In this document: positions 26,301 to 33,979 of the stretch, piece by piece
How the letters are laid out: each line of letters begins with the position of its first letter
Numbering within the stretch: position 1 is the stretch's first letter
From: Patulibacter minatonensis DSM 18081
GTDB lineage: Bacteria; Actinomycetota; Thermoleophilia; Solirubrobacterales; Solirubrobacteraceae
Assembly (NCBI RefSeq): GCF_000519325.1
Contig: NZ_KI912613.1
Span: 604,835 to 668,834 of the forward strand
DNA length: 64,000 nucleotides
Direction of reading: 5' to 3'
Notes under the pieces: generated by a model
Database searches by the model: none
Seen by the model: only the letters and a program-made list of their open reading frames with translations
What the model was told of the DNA's origin: nothing
Made by a program: the position numbers and the translations under genes

Positions 26301-26778
26301 CGCCGAGGTGGCTGTTCAGCGACGCGAGCTGCTCGACCGCACCCGGTGCCGTGAGGACGGCGACCTCGCGGGCGATCGCCGCGCCGATCTGCGCGAGCTC
26401 GGTGAGCACGGTGACGCGACCCACGGCGCGCCGCTGCCCGGCGCCGCGGTGCGGGGCCGGGTGGTCGCCGTTCGGGTCCGGCCGCCAGCCGACCATCGCC
26501 GGGAGGTGCTCCTCCGCGCTGAGCAGCCGGCGGTCGTAGTCCCGGTAGTCCAGCTTCGTGTCGCCGAGGCCGAGGTAGTCGATGTCGGCATCGGCGGGCA
26601 CGTCGGCCTCGATGACGTCCGTGGCGTTCGGCAGGTCGACGTGCAGGAAGCGCCACGCCTCGGGCATCCCGTCGTCCCAGCCCGCGGCCTTCAGGCGGCG
26701 GTCGAGCTCGCGCCAGGTGTACCGGAGCGTCTTGCCCCCGGAGCCACCGATGCCGATGAGGATGAACTTGTCCAGCAT
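23362..26778 (-). CDS. Tubulin/FtsZ-like GTPase (Tubulin_2 type)
   Basis: 1138 residues. The N terminus has the tubulin-like nucleotide-binding architecture: a first glycine loop ILIGIGGSGGKTLRY (6-20) and the tubulin signature loop SSLAGGSGSGAFLD (GGSGSG at 181-186), with an IIVIS strand before it. The protein is far longer than FtsZ; the rest is helical with no further domain recognised. FtsZ-like families of this size occur beside VWA-domain and membrane proteins and are thought to remodel membranes, and that is the context here: VWA gene 24 bases upstream and a membrane protein gene directly downstream. Whether it polymerises or is a GTPase scaffold cannot be judged from sequence. Confidence 0.8.
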   Translation of the reverse strand: MLDKFILIGIGGSGGKTLRYTWRELDRRLKAAGWDDGMPEAWRFLHVDLPNATDVIEADVPADADIDYLGLGDTKLDYRDYDRRLLSAEEHLPAMVGWRPDPNGDHPAPHRGAGQRRAVGRVTVLTELAQIGAAIAREVAVLTAPGAVEQLASLNSHLGGSEPSATQVSKPKIIVISSLAGGSGSGAFLDVLEHIQRMSVATQLREELVTVLYTAELFEHLPAGMKVGTEPNSLAALSELLSAYDHEGEVSQTESAPHRAAGGVGQLAGRRVAVTNFFIGAKSENVTFTDSRDVYRSIGQALAALLTVGPVQEAFDKYLQANKSGTTTAESFLLAEPAASSRPASSIGFASVSLGNDLFAQYASERLAKQALDRLTAGHLEGVSREQRERRSDDALLAERIEAVKDSYFEAAGLAELGKDDNQIIDALRHGPTLGKELDEVVTKVRDDLGRLEAKPAEWNERLTVAFSSFGATFFASADAHFEQNALRWATDIQPRLAEATARYVGLYGLPTAIGLVDELSEQLLAAADELAHDAELRRGDEAGQTKRALQLLRTVRARVVGAGHQAVADNVKLRRKTLQRRAEGRYEDRTADLIRRFVAEVLPGLRQALVSARGALEQTLARADSALVASWSGHDVARHLLPAPNTLLLYPAAEFPGELDALLQGIFDGAAPQAAQAAALEEVITNGWDSIRVDDRPSDAQRLISTLQPWIPTLSEARQPGLAPAPALFRVEVEPRAVLRVATSWVAERRGALSDRVRQTLPAWLDANDPDAAARAQRFVDLMGQATKACAPLASLNAEAFHAVHGRPVPGASLLISPIPVADGHRAHDPVHDALVQGGATADDARRAFDPNAAVSSVELMSFLGQAVHPIVIDSVTKPIQAAWNAQTDKGMREQFWSFRRARPLPSFVPLSPARQQALVKGWFIARVLGQVGTLRGRWSESPLAVWSPTGSLRFPRYLLGVEHDSLGGTMEVNAHGQVLPALLETLPLAMVVFGNGESEQLRAYMRLIELGSVDQDLGVPHGALRRWIEHGTLEIADPGAPAPPVPPVAAAGTADDSSEARLAAVTTEIERIRAATHAKYSAMRVTIPTTLTIPRSWEIRDLLEVSLSQVLTDVREPLRRADDADVLAQTGPVEEV

Positions 26779-26802
26779 GTCTCGTCCTTCGTCCTTCGTC
26801 GA

Positions 26803-29800
26803 CTACCAGTTCGAGGAGCTGCCGCCAGGTCCCGACGGCTCCTCGTCGTCGCGGCCCGCGAGGTCGTCGTCCGACCCGGTGTCCACCGATCCGGAGGTCC
26901 CGGACCAGTCGTCGTCGGACCCGGAGCCCGACGATGCGGAGCCCCCCGACGACCCGCCCCACTCGTCGTCGGGTCCGTCGTCCGCGAAGCCGTCCCCGCT
27001 CCCGCCGGCGGCGGACTCGTCGTCCGTCCACGGGACGTCCTGCGGTCCGCCGTCGTCCGACCGCCGGAACCGGGCCTTCAGCCGTGCGAGCGGCGACGGT
27101 CGGTCCGCCTCCGCGCGCTGCGCGTCCAGGACCCCGGAGACCGCGGTCCACGTGTGGGTCCCGAGCGCGCCCTCGGCCGCCGTGACGACGTCCGCGGCCG
27201 CGGTGAGCCCGCCGCCGTCGGCGACGAACAGGACGAGCGTGCCCCGGACCTCGTCCGGTTGCGCGGGACCGTCGCCGTCGTCGCCGTAGGCGGCGGCTGC
27301 CTCCTCGGGCCACCGGATGTCCTCGGGCACGAAGAGCCACGACCCGGCGAGCCCGAGCGGGACCTCGTGCGCGACGCCCCCGCGCAACGGGACGACCTCG
27401 CCGGCTCCGGCGAGTCCGCCGACGATCGGCCGACCGTCGCTCGTCGCGACGCCGTACGGCCCGCTGAAGAGCGTCAGGCGCCGGTCCTCCCGCGAGCCGC
27501 TCGCGACGGCGTGCAGCGCGACGGGACCGACCGACAGCTCGCGCACCGCACGGCTCTGACCGGTGTCGGAGAGCAACCCGAAGGCCTCCCAGTCGCGGCG
27601 CAACGGCCCGCGGTCCGTCGACACGTCGGCCGGCCGGACCACCACGTCGTCGACCACCTGCGCCCGCACCCGCTGGGGCGGCGCGAACCGTGCCGAGAGG
27701 ACGTTCAGGACGTGGAGCAGCAGCAGCGGGATCGCGATCCCGAGGAGGGTGAGCACCGACACGATCGCCCACCGCAGCGCGACCTTGGGCTTCGAGTAGA
27801 CCTCGCCGTCGAGTCGCAGCAGGACGCTGCGCGTCTCCCCGCGCTTGAGGTCGCTCTGCAGCGTGATCGGGAGCGTCGCGTCGACCGAGCCGGTGGCGTC
27901 GTCGTCCTTCGTCGTGATGGTCACCCGGACCGTCCGGCGCTGCCCGCGGCCGACCCGTACGCACCCGGTCCCGGCGTCGGTCGCGACGGTCGGGCGGCCG
28001 GGCCCGGACACGCGGGCGGTCCCGAAGGTCACGCACCCGCCGCCCGACGACGAGCCGGTGATCGTGACCATCGCGCCCGCCGTGTCGGCACCCGCGATCG
28101 ACGGCAGGTGCAGCTCGTCCGGCGTCACCACCGGGAAGCCCTGACCCGGGGGGTCGCGTACCGCGAGCTGGAACGAGCCGGTCTGCTGGGCGACCTGCAG
28201 GTCGCGTCCCGAGAACTCGATCGTCGCCTTGAGGAACAGGCGCGCGGCGGCCGAGCTGCCGGGCAGCGACGTCCGCGCGACGAAGAGGCCGCCGGGCTCG
28301 GGCGTCACGGAGACCGGGGACGTCTCGGAGGACTCCGGGTCGGTCACCTCGGCCGTCATCGTCCCCCCGGTGATGAGGGGACCGCCGGTGACCCGGGTGC
28401 CGTCGCGACGCTGGAGCGCGAGCCGCAGCGTCGTCGGCGCGCCACGGACGATCTCCTTCCGTCCGAGGAGGACCGGCGAGACGTCGGCGAACAGCTGGAG
28501 CGTGGACCGCGGCCGGGTGTCGCCGGCGCCGACCGGGGTGAAGCCGTAGGTCCAGCCCCCGATCCAGTCCTCGGACCTCCGGTCGAAGCGTCCTTCGATC
28601 TCCACCGCGCGGCGGCTCACCCAGCGCTGGGTGATCGTCGCACCGTCGAGGCGCTGGGTCGTCGGCCCGCCGAGGCGCAGGTCGAGGCGGTGGCCCCGCG
28701 GCCCGGTGAGCCGGACCGCGACCCCGTCGGCGCCCGTGACGGCGCGCAGGATGAACCGGTCCATCCCCTGAGCGGCGCGGAACTCGCCGTCGCCCTCGGT
28801 CGGGGCGGTGTCCGCGCCCGCGAGGAGATCGCCGAACTTGAAGAAGAGGTCCTGGCTGCCGTCCGCGCCGAGGTACTGCCCGACCTTCGGGGACCTCCGG
28901 TCGCCGCAGGGCGTGCCCGTGCCGTCGGTCATGCCCTCGAGGAACGAGCGGTCGGCCTGGGACAGCCGGCTGGACAGCGCGACCGTGAAGAGCAGCGTCC
29001 CGAAGGTGCCGTCCGTCGCGTACGCGTCCATGAGGCCCCCGGTGCGTCCGCCGGTGCGGCAGAGGTAGTCCTTGCCCGCGCGGACGGCGGCCTCCACCGT
29101 GACGTCCCGTCCGTCGCCGGTGACGTCGACGCCGGGCGCGTACGAGAGCTGCGTCGGGAGGCCCTGTGCCCTGGCCTTCCGGCCGTTGCGGTCCCGGATG
29201 TCGAACTCGCCGTCCGTGAAGAAGATGACGGCCTGGCACGGGCGCGCCGCGGTCTCCGCCGCCCCGTCGGCACGAGCGAGGTCGGCCGCGCGGCCCTGGA
29301 GGAACCTGCGGGCGCCGGTGAGCGCCAGTGCGTAGTCGGTGTCCTGTCCGGTGTCGGCGTCGGTGTAGAGCCGGCCCGCGGTCTGCAGGACGCCGTCGAG
29401 CGTGCTCGGGTTCAGGGACCGCCACTGGGCGCCGGCCGCCGACGGGTCCGGAACGACCTTGCCGGAGAACCCCGCGAGCAGCACGTCGACCCTCGGCCGG
29501 CGCCGGTCGCTGCCCGACGGGGTGTCCGCGAGCCGCGAGAGCCCCGCCAGCGTCGCCCGCAGGCCCTCGACGCGCTGGGCGTCCGGGTCGGTCGCGGCGA
29601 GGCTCCCCGACTCGTCCATGAGGACGACGACCGACAGCCGACCGCGGGTCTGCACGCACGTCGCGAGCCGGGACGCCGCCGTGTCGCCCGCGGCAGGCGA
29701 CGCCGGACGTCCGCCGCCCTGGGACGCGGTGCGCGCCGGGACGACGGACGGCATCGCCAGCGCGGCGAGCAGGAAGACGATCGTCGCGGCGACCGCGCGC

Positions 29801-29811
29801 AGCGCCCTCAT
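26803..29811 (-). CDS. Exported VWA-domain membrane protein
   Basis: 1002 residues. Signal peptide (AATIVFLLAALAMPSVVPA), then a von Willebrand A domain (about 57-330) with MIDAS residues DESGS (66-70) and a later FFTDGEFD strand. Beta-rich extracytoplasmic regions follow. A single transmembrane helix (IVSVLTLLGIAIPLLLLHVL, about residue 620-645) precedes a cytoplasmic part that ends in a very acidic Ser/Gly/Asp-rich tail. It could connect an outside metal-dependent binding domain to the tubulin-like protein inside. The start at ATG 29811 overlaps the preceding small membrane gene (ATGA) and removes a long non-signal leader. Confidence 0.8.
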   Translation of the reverse strand: MRALRAVAATIVFLLAALAMPSVVPARTASQGGGRPASPAAGDTAASRLATCVQTRGRLSVVVLMDESGSLAATDPDAQRVEGLRATLAGLSRLADTPSGSDRRRPRVDVLLAGFSGKVVPDPSAAGAQWRSLNPSTLDGVLQTAGRLYTDADTGQDTDYALALTGARRFLQGRAADLARADGAAETAARPCQAVIFFTDGEFDIRDRNGRKARAQGLPTQLSYAPGVDVTGDGRDVTVEAAVRAGKDYLCRTGGRTGGLMDAYATDGTFGTLLFTVALSSRLSQADRSFLEGMTDGTGTPCGDRRSPKVGQYLGADGSQDLFFKFGDLLAGADTAPTEGDGEFRAAQGMDRFILRAVTGADGVAVRLTGPRGHRLDLRLGGPTTQRLDGATITQRWVSRRAVEIEGRFDRRSEDWIGGWTYGFTPVGAGDTRPRSTLQLFADVSPVLLGRKEIVRGAPTTLRLALQRRDGTRVTGGPLITGGTMTAEVTDPESSETSPVSVTPEPGGLFVARTSLPGSSAAARLFLKATIEFSGRDLQVAQQTGSFQLAVRDPPGQGFPVVTPDELHLPSIAGADTAGAMVTITGSSSGGGCVTFGTARVSGPGRPTVATDAGTGCVRVGRGQRRTVRVTITTKDDDATGSVDATLPITLQSDLKRGETRSVLLRLDGEVYSKPKVALRWAIVSVLTLLGIAIPLLLLHVLNVLSARFAPPQRVRAQVVDDVVVRPADVSTDRGPLRRDWEAFGLLSDTGQSRAVRELSVGPVALHAVASGSREDRRLTLFSGPYGVATSDGRPIVGGLAGAGEVVPLRGGVAHEVPLGLAGSWLFVPEDIRWPEEAAAAYGDDGDGPAQPDEVRGTLVLFVADGGGLTAAADVVTAAEGALGTHTWTAVSGVLDAQRAEADRPSPLARLKARFRRSDDGGPQDVPWTDDESAAGGSGDGFADDGPDDEWGGSSGGSASSGSGSDDDWSGTSGSVDTGSDDDLAGRDDEEPSGPGGSSSNW

Positions 29812-30143
29812 CCGTACACCCGTCCGATCAGGTACGCGTGTCCGCCGGCCTGCAGGACCCCGACGACGATGGCGGCCGTCATCGCCCACCGCACGACGGC
29901 GGGCGTCGCCACGCCCGTGGCGGCGACCCGCCGGACGAGCCAGCGGCGGTACAGGGCGACGAGGACGAGCGCCGCGACGCACCCGATGGCGTACCCGGCG
30001 AGGTTGACGCCGAGTCCGCGGCCGCCCGCGAAGGTCGCCAGTCCGACGAGCAGGCTCAGGACGATCGCGACGGGGAACGCGACGGCGGCGGCGCGCGCGC
30101 CGTCACCGGACGTCGTCGTGATGGGGGCGTCGTCGTCGGTCAT
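29808..30143 (-). CDS. Small membrane protein, three to four helices
   Basis: 111 residues with about three transmembrane helices (VAFPVAIVLSLLVGLATFAG, AGYAIGCVAALVLVALYRRW, AMTAAIVVGVLQAGGHAYLI) and a short acidic N terminus. No family recognised. It is four bases from its upstream neighbour and overlaps the VWA start, so it is firmly part of the operon and may be an assembly partner of the VWA protein. Confidence 0.6.
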   Translation of the reverse strand: MTDDDAPITTTSGDGARAAAVAFPVAIVLSLLVGLATFAGGRGLGVNLAGYAIGCVAALVLVALYRRWLVRRVAATGVATPAVVRWAMTAAIVVGVLQAGGHAYLIGRVYG

Positions 30144-30147
30144 CGGG

Positions 30148-30441
30148 TCACCAGTCGGATCCGGAGGAAGGGCGGTCGCCGAGCGGCTCGGGCTCCGCGC
30201 GGTACCGGTCGGACTCGTCGCCGAAGACCGCGGCGGCATCGATCACGCGGCCGCCCCGGGTGGTGACGGCGACGATGGCCCACCCGAACGGTCCGAGGAA
30301 CGCCCCCCACGCCAGGCCGGTCGCCCACGAGCCGCCACGCGACCGCGCCAGGAGCGCGCCGATCCCGCCGAACACGAGGATCCACACGAGGACGAAGAGC
30401 AGCAGGACCTCGGCGAGGACCCCGAAGACCCCCGCGGTCAC
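30148..30441 (-). CDS. Small two-helix membrane protein
   Basis: 97 residues, two hydrophobic helices (LAEVLLLFVLVWILVFGGIG and GLAWGAFLGPFGWAIVAVTT) and a charged cytoplasmic tail. The GTG at 30441 overlaps the stop of the preceding gene (GTGA). The second helix with its 'GAFLGPFGWAI' resembles small membrane proteins in which such a turn follows a short loop. Function unknown. Confidence 0.55.
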   Translation of the reverse strand: MTAGVFGVLAEVLLLFVLVWILVFGGIGALLARSRGGSWATGLAWGAFLGPFGWAIVAVTTRGGRVIDAAAVFGDESDRYRAEPEPLGDRPSSGSDW

Positions 30442-31472
30442 CACGACGGCTCCCGTCCCGGGGTGCGCGCCCAGATCACGAGCCCGGCGCCGGCTGCGGC
30501 CAGGAGTCCGGCGGCGAACGTCGCGCCGACCGCAGGGCCGATGTCGAACCCCGCCTCGATGCGGTCGAGGGGCACCGACCCGAAGCTCGAGACGTGCAGG
30601 TCCTTCACGCCGACGCGGCCGACCGACGAGGCGGCGACGATGACGATCGCGGACGCGAGCGACAGGAGCCAGCCGGCTCCCGCCGCGAGCAACGGTCCGG
30701 TCGTCCCTCGGTGGACGAGCGTGAGCACCAGACCACCGACGAGCATCCAGACGGCGAAGAGCGTCGTCGGCCCCAGCCACGGGAGCGCCCAGCCGTCCAG
30801 GCTCCCGTCGCTGCCGACGACGGTCGTCCGCAACCAGGGCTCGTAGCGCAGCACGCTGACCGCGACGCAGGAGACGGTGAGGGCGGCGAGACCCACCGTG
30901 AGGGGCCAGTCGATGCGGCGCCACGCGGGTCCGGCGACGTCTGCCGCTCTCGCGGACCCGTGCCAGGTCGCCGAGAGGGTCTCGAGGATGCGGTCCCAGA
31001 GCCGCCGGCTCCCCACGGCGACCGCGAGCGTCGACGCCCCGAACGCGAGCCAGAGGCCGGCGCCGCCGGTCACGTCGACCGAGCTCCTGCGGATCGTGTC
31101 GGGGAGCAGGCCGTTCGGGATCAGCGCGGCGACGCTCTCCACCAGGAGCAGCGCCAAGCCGCACGCGACCGCCACCAGCCCACCGACGAGGAGCACCACG
31201 GGCGGCTGGCCCGGTCCCCGCCCGTCCCGCTGCGCGACCGCGCCCGCGGCGACGATCACCGCGAGGACGATCACGAACACGGACCACCCGGCGCTGGAAC
31301 TCAGCGTGAGGGACCACGAGCGGTCCAGCGCCTTGGCCTGGACCCAGGGAAGGAAGGGACTCGACGCGAGCGCGAGCACCGCGACGCCGAGGACGCACAG
31401 GCGGGCGACCTGTCCACTGCGAGTTGCTGGTCGTTCGGCGGAGAAGTCCGTGACTGAAGGGCTTCCCCACAT
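30438..31472 (-). CDS. Polytopic membrane protein heading the FtsZ-like/VWA operon
   Basis: 344 residues with about eight hydrophobic segments (for example VARLCVLGVAVLALASSPFL and VFVIVLAVIVAAGAVA), not matched to a known transporter. The start is ATG 31472. The TAAGCT box (31483-31488) ends ten bases before the start codon, giving a very short or absent leader; the island palindrome is 29 bases further upstream. It is the first of seven consecutive minus-strand genes whose gaps are mostly under 25 bases or overlapping. Confidence 0.6.
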   Translation of the reverse strand: MWGSPSVTDFSAERPATRSGQVARLCVLGVAVLALASSPFLPWVQAKALDRSWSLTLSSSAGWSVFVIVLAVIVAAGAVAQRDGRGPGQPPVVLLVGGLVAVACGLALLLVESVAALIPNGLLPDTIRRSSVDVTGGAGLWLAFGASTLAVAVGSRRLWDRILETLSATWHGSARAADVAGPAWRRIDWPLTVGLAALTVSCVAVSVLRYEPWLRTTVVGSDGSLDGWALPWLGPTTLFAVWMLVGGLVLTLVHRGTTGPLLAAGAGWLLSLASAIVIVAASSVGRVGVKDLHVSSFGSVPLDRIEAGFDIGPAVGATFAAGLLAAAGAGLVIWARTPGREPSW

Positions 31473-31517
31473 GCGCCGGGCCAGCTTACGGCGCAGGATC
31501 GCGCCCGTCGAGAGAGA

Positions 31518-31533
31518 TCCGCCATCTGGCGGA
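31518..31533 (-). promoter_or_regulatory. Island palindrome upstream of the FtsZ-like/VWA operon
   Basis: Perfect TCCGCC-ATCT-GGCGGA, preceded by AGA like two other copies. It lies 29 bases from the TAAGCT -10 box of the operon's first gene. Confidence 0.72.
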
Positions 31534-31643
31534 GGGGCCTTGCCGCCAAGGTCGTTCCGAGACGGATCCGGTCGCCTCGGATCGTCGTGGGCGCAGCCCA
31601 GGACGTGCCCCGGCGCCGAGGCCGACATCCGCCGCCGGAGCCG

Positions 31644-32837
31644 TCACCGCACCCCGCGCCGCACCGCCGTCGGCCTCGCGACCCCCAGCCGCTCGGCCAA
31701 CTCCCACGCCGCGGCCCGGCCCGCGCGGTTGGCGCCGACGGTCGACTGCGAGGGCCCATAGCCGATCAGGTGGACCCGCGGCTCGTCCGCGACCCGGGTG
31801 CCGCGCAGCTCGATGCCGCCCCGGTCGTTGCGCAGGTGGAGCGGGTCGAGGTGGGCGATGTGGGGCTTGAAGCCCGTGGCCCAGAGGAGCACGTCGACCG
31901 GGGTGTGCGAGCCGTCGGGCTCGCGGACGCCGTCCGGCTCGACGGCGACGAACATGGGACGTCGGTGCAGGACGCCGCGCTCGCGGGCGGCCCGCACGTA
32001 GGGCGTCTCGATCAGGCCGGTGTAGGAGACGACGCTGCCGGTCGGGTTGCCGGCCTCGACGTCCGCCGTCACCCGCTCGATGACCATCCGGCCCTCGACC
32101 TCGGCCCGGAACTCGCCGTCGAGGAAGACCGGCTCCCGCCGCGTGTACCAGAGCACCGTGGACTTCCGGGAGAGCTCCTCGAGCAGCTGGAGCGCCGAGA
32201 TGCCGCCGCCGACGATCGCCACCCGCTGCCCGGCGAACGCGTCGGCGCGCACGTAGTCGCGGGTGTGCAGCTGCCGCCCGCGGAAGGTCCGCTGTCCGGG
32301 GTAGGCGGGCAGGACCGGGGTGTTCCAGGTGCCGGTGGCGTTGATGATCGCCCGGGTCCGCAGGCGCCCGTCGGCGGTCGCGACGAGGAGGTCGCCGTCG
32401 GGGTCCTCGTCGGCGCGGGTGACCTCCGTGACCGTCACGGGGCGGCGGATCGGCAGGTCCTCCGCGCGCTCGAACGCGGCGAAGTACTCCGGCACGGCGA
32501 CCCTGCTGGGAGCGTCCGGGTCGATCGGCGGCTTCGGGAACCGCGGCAGGTCGAAGATGCCGTTGACGGTGCGCATCGTCAGCGACGCCCACCGGTGCCG
32601 CCACGCGCCGCCCGGAGCGTCCTCGGCGTCCAGGACGACGAAGGTCGGGGCCGCCGTGGTGGATTCCGCGGCCGCTGCACCCGGTGCCGCGGCCATCGAC
32701 GACCCGGCGTCGGAGGCCGCGACGTCCGCGAACCCCCGGCGACGCAGGTGGTACGCCGCGGACAGGCCGGCCTGCCCCCCGCCGATGACGACGACGGTCG
32801 CGTGTCCGTCGCCCGGGTTCCCCGTCGCGCCGCTCAT
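31644..32837 (-). CDS. FAD/NAD(P)-binding flavin monooxygenase-like protein
   Basis: 397 residues. FAD site VVVIGGGQAGLSAAYHLRRR at the N terminus, then an inserted Ala/Ser-rich segment, the second nucleotide-binding motif VAIVGGGISALQLLEEL (NADPH) and the C-terminal ATG motif LLWATGFKPH. This order is that of group B flavin monooxygenases and related YUC/FMO-like oxidoreductases; the FMO fingerprint FxGxxxH is not present, only RTFRGRQLHTRDY, which is a close variant. It is divergent from the GST gene, with about 97 bases between the starts. Confidence 0.75.
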   Translation of the reverse strand: MSGATGNPGDGHATVVVIGGGQAGLSAAYHLRRRGFADVAASDAGSSMAAAPGAAAAESTTAAPTFVVLDAEDAPGGAWRHRWASLTMRTVNGIFDLPRFPKPPIDPDAPSRVAVPEYFAAFERAEDLPIRRPVTVTEVTRADEDPDGDLLVATADGRLRTRAIINATGTWNTPVLPAYPGQRTFRGRQLHTRDYVRADAFAGQRVAIVGGGISALQLLEELSRKSTVLWYTRREPVFLDGEFRAEVEGRMVIERVTADVEAGNPTGSVVSYTGLIETPYVRAARERGVLHRRPMFVAVEPDGVREPDGSHTPVDVLLWATGFKPHIAHLDPLHLRNDRGGIELRGTRVADEPRVHLIGYGPSQSTVGANRAGRAAAWELAERLGVARPTAVRRGVR

Positions 32838-32921
32838 GCACCGAGTGTCGCGCGTCGCGGCCGGGACCCCGTCACGGGGCGGGGATCCGGCGACCGCAGG
32901 GACCCCGACGACGGCCTGTTC

Positions 32922-32927
32922 TAGGGT
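32922..32927 (+). promoter_or_regulatory. Leaderless -10 box for the GST gene
   Basis: TAGGGT, seven bases, then GTG 32935. A clear example of the TAnnnT-N7-start arrangement used across the window. Confidence 0.6.
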
Positions 32928-32934
32928 CGTGGGC

Positions 32935-33531
32935 GTGCGCCTCTACCACCTGCCCGGTTCCCGATCGACGCGCGCCCTCTGGACGCTCGAGGAGATCGGC
33001 GCGCCCTACGAGCTCGCGCTGCTGCCCGGCGACGAGCGTCGCGGCGAGGAGCACCTCCGACGGCACCCGCTGGGTCGGGTCCCGGTGCTCGAGCTCGACG
33101 ACGGCCGCCACGTCTTCGAGTCGGGCGCCATCTGCCTCCACCTCGCCGACCTGCACCCCGACGCCGGGCTGCTCGGTCCGGTCGGCTCGACCGAGCGGGC
33201 GCTGGTCTACCAATGGGCGTTCTTCGCGTTCTCCGAGCTCGAGGGCACCGTCTTCCCGTGGATGCGGGCCAAGCGGGCCGGCCAGGACCTCGACGCCCTG
33301 GCCGAGCGCTTCACGCCGGTCGCGGCCGCGCTCCGGGCGACGCTCTCCGAGGGCCCCTGGCTGCTCGGCGACCGCTTCACGGTGGCCGACGTGCTGTGCA
33401 GCGGCCCGCTCGGCGCCGCCTTCCGTCGCGGCCTGATCGACGAGGACGGCCCGCTGCGCGACTACCTCGACCGCGCGGCGGCCCGGCCGGCGAACGTCCG
33501 GGCGGAGGCCGTGCGGGTCCCGGGACCCTGA
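32935..33531 (+). CDS. Glutathione S-transferase-like protein
   Basis: 198 residues. The N-terminal thioredoxin-like half begins MRLYHLPGSRSTRALWTLEE and has the cis-proline segment GRVPVLELDDG followed by FESGAICLHLAD (the ES motif that contacts glutathione). The C-terminal helical half has WLLGDRFTVADVL (the conserved N-capping box). Start at GTG 32935 behind a leaderless box. Many actinobacteria use mycothiol, so the true thiol cofactor is uncertain. Confidence 0.85.
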   Translation: MRLYHLPGSRSTRALWTLEEIGAPYELALLPGDERRGEEHLRRHPLGRVPVLELDDGRHVFESGAICLHLADLHPDAGLLGPVGSTERALVYQWAFFAFSELEGTVFPWMRAKRAGQDLDALAERFTPVAAALRATLSEGPWLLGDRFTVADVLCSGPLGAAFRRGLIDEDGPLRDYLDRAAARPANVRAEAVRVPGP

Positions 33532-33602
33532 CGACGGCGCGCGTGCCCGGCGGCCGCGCGCCGGGGCCGGACGCACCGCGCGCCCCGGCTACCCTTCCGC
33601 GG

Positions 33603-33923
33603 ATGACGTCCTCCGAGGTCGGCCCCTGCGAGCTGGAGGTCGGCACCGAGGTCCTCCGCCTGCACTCCCGCGTGATCGACGCGTTCTCGTCGCGCTCGGA
33701 CTGGTCGATGCGGATCCACGTCGACCACGTCGTGTTCGCCGCCCGGGCACCCGACCGCAAGGGGCGCGTCCAGGTGCGCATGGGGCGGCTGGACGAGAAG
33801 GGCGAGATGCGCCTGGGCTCCGAGCGGCTGAAGCTCGACCTCGATCCGCAGGAGTGGGAGCGCTTCGAGGCCTTCGTCGCCGTGGTGAAGCGCGTGCAGG
33901 CGGCGGGACCCGAGCCCTGGTGA
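33603..33923 (+). CDS. Small PH-like protein of unknown function
   Basis: 106 residues, soluble, alternating beta strands and a C-terminal helix (DPQEWERFEAFVAVVKRV). No family recognised; the fold looks like a small PH-type or single-sheet domain. The start at ATG 33603 is supported by TACCCT (33590-33595) seven bases upstream. It lies 71 bases after the GST gene and may have its own promoter. Confidence 0.6.
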   Translation: MTSSEVGPCELEVGTEVLRLHSRVIDAFSSRSDWSMRIHVDHVVFAARAPDRKGRVQVRMGRLDEKGEMRLGSERLKLDLDPQEWERFEAFVAVVKRVQAAGPEPW

Positions 33924-33929
33924 GGCGGA

Positions 33930-33967
33930 CGCGGCGCGGCGGTGCCCCCGGGCACGCGCGCGCCGCG
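33930..33967. terminator. Bidirectional hairpin between convergent genes
   Basis: Nine-base arms CGCGGCGCG (33930-33938) and CGCGCCGCG (33959-33967) around an inner GTGCC/GGCAC stem, placed between the stops of the 33603 gene (+) and the alcohol dehydrogenase (-). Confidence 0.55.
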
Positions 33968-33979
33968 ACCGGCCGCCGG

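Noticed and set aside
23200..30846. A plus-strand open frame of about 2,500 codons
   Set aside because: It is antisense to the tubulin-like and VWA genes and has very Arg/Asp/Glu/Gln/His-rich, repetitive translation. This is the usual mirror frame produced by strong G/C third-position bias on the true strand.
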